Of a stretch of 59,721 nucleotides of DNA, positions 59,384-59,721 are shown piece after piece (the stretch's first letter is position 1; each line of letters begins with the position of its first letter). This DNA comes from a virus. Made by a program: the position numbers and the translations under genes. Under the pieces are notes generated by a model. The model saw only the letters and a list, made by a program, of their open reading frames with translations. It ran no database searches and was not told the origin of the DNA. Where the stretch lies: positions 1-59,721 of IMG/VR virus record IMGVR_UViG_3300037459_000161. One strand, written 5' to 3'.

Positions 59384-59459
59384 GGGGTGGCTTGCGAATA
59401 AAAAACCCTATCTTTTTTCCAGCAAATAAACATGTTTAACTCTGCTAGCATTGTTTTAA

Positions 59460-59721
59460 TCATCCGATGTGTATCATACCCTTGACACATAATCGTTTAA
59501 ACGCCATGCTACAACAATCAACTTGATCTTTATATGTCGAAGCTGGGAAATGTTTCAACTCTTCTTTTAGTTCATGCGTCCAACTTGCCATTAAAATATC
59601 AACTTCACCATTTTCTACAGCGACACTAAAATCGTCCGCCCTATCTTCCTTATCTCCTGTCGGTCTGTCTAGCTCCACTCGCCTATTCACTAACCTTCTT
59701 TGTGTACCTTCTGCGCTTTCT
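59460..59721 (-). CDS. terL: terminase large subunit, C-terminal end (continues from base 1)
   Basis: Codons for the last part of the 489-aa terminase. The part 59595-59721 is the duplicated overlap; unique sequence 59460-59594 adds 44 residues and the stop. Includes the end AFKRLCVKGMIHIG, with a GTTTAAAC at 59495. Confidence 0.9.
   Translation of the reverse strand, partial: ESAEGTQRRLVNRRVELDRPTGDKEDRADDFSVAVENGEVDILMASWTHELKEELKHFPASTYKDQVDCCSMAFKRLCVKGMIHIG
59595..59721. repeat. terminal overlap, right copy
   Basis: Identical to bases 1-127. Removing one copy gives a circular map of about 59,594 bp. Confidence 0.95.

Noticed and set aside
1-59721. Direct terminal repeats of a linear genome
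   Set aside because: The 127-bp identity equals a common assembler k-mer and terL reads through it; read mapping would be needed to claim real termini.

Overview
This window is an essentially complete tailed-phage genome. Bases 1-127 are identical to 59595-59721, so the contig is circular or circularly permuted with a unique length of about 59,594 bp, and the terminase large-subunit gene runs across the join. The genome is AT-rich (about one-third G+C by eye), gene-dense and built from tightly overlapping cassettes. I see no integrase, transposase or lysogeny repressor, so a virulent lifestyle is the simplest reading. The virion set (HK97-type portal, prohead protease and major capsid; Mu-type sheath, tube, gpN, gpP, gp45, gp46, gp47 and gp48) describes a contractile-tailed myovirus. 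An M15-type endolysin and a tiny lipoprotein point to a Gram-negative host. A tRNA-His(GUG) with A73 and no encoded G-1 matches the form known from a large alphaproteobacterial clade, so an alphaproteobacterial host is a reasonable but unproven guess.

Layout. 59460-1 to 1934 (leftward, across the join): terminase large and small subunits. 2006-10703 (leftward): about 35 small genes, many encoding Cys-rich zinc-binding proteins, plus a PD-(D/E)XK nuclease, an RHH protein, an orphan LuxR-type HTH, a secreted Fn3-like protein and a DHH phosphoesterase. Embedded here at 3079-3398 are two inverted arrays of helically phased 8-mers, the best replication-origin or centromere candidate. 11034-13307: primase-helicase, with a divergent promoter region and a structured leader at 13310-13647. 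13648-18695 (rightward): HTH regulator, Sak4-like ATPase, DUF669 ssDNA-binding protein, tRNA-His, PD-(D/E)XK exonuclease and SF2 helicase. 18673-23492 (leftward): small accessory genes including DUF2958 and a SprT-like protease. 23493-33193 (rightward): a promoter-rich regulatory stretch, small genes, a structured RNA, ATP-dependent DNA ligase, a SpoU-family RNA methylase, a tandem array of four Y-RNA-like RNAs, a Ro60/TROVE protein, a DnaQ-type exonuclease and a DnaE-type DNA polymerase. 33260-58813 (leftward): lysis, tail and head genes, read in head-to-tail order from the right end.

The most interesting system is 27570-29817: a SpoU RNA methylase, a sigma70-like promoter whose predicted start coincides with the first RNA, four tandem Y-RNA-like units with compensatory stem changes, and a Ro60 homologue directly downstream. 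It looks like a self-contained phage Ro60-Y RNA ribonucleoprotein locus with several RNA partners of different loop content. Genome-wide, the palindrome GTTTAAAC occurs about 35 times where about two are expected, and CGCGCG is similarly enriched; neither is explained by a gene I recognise.
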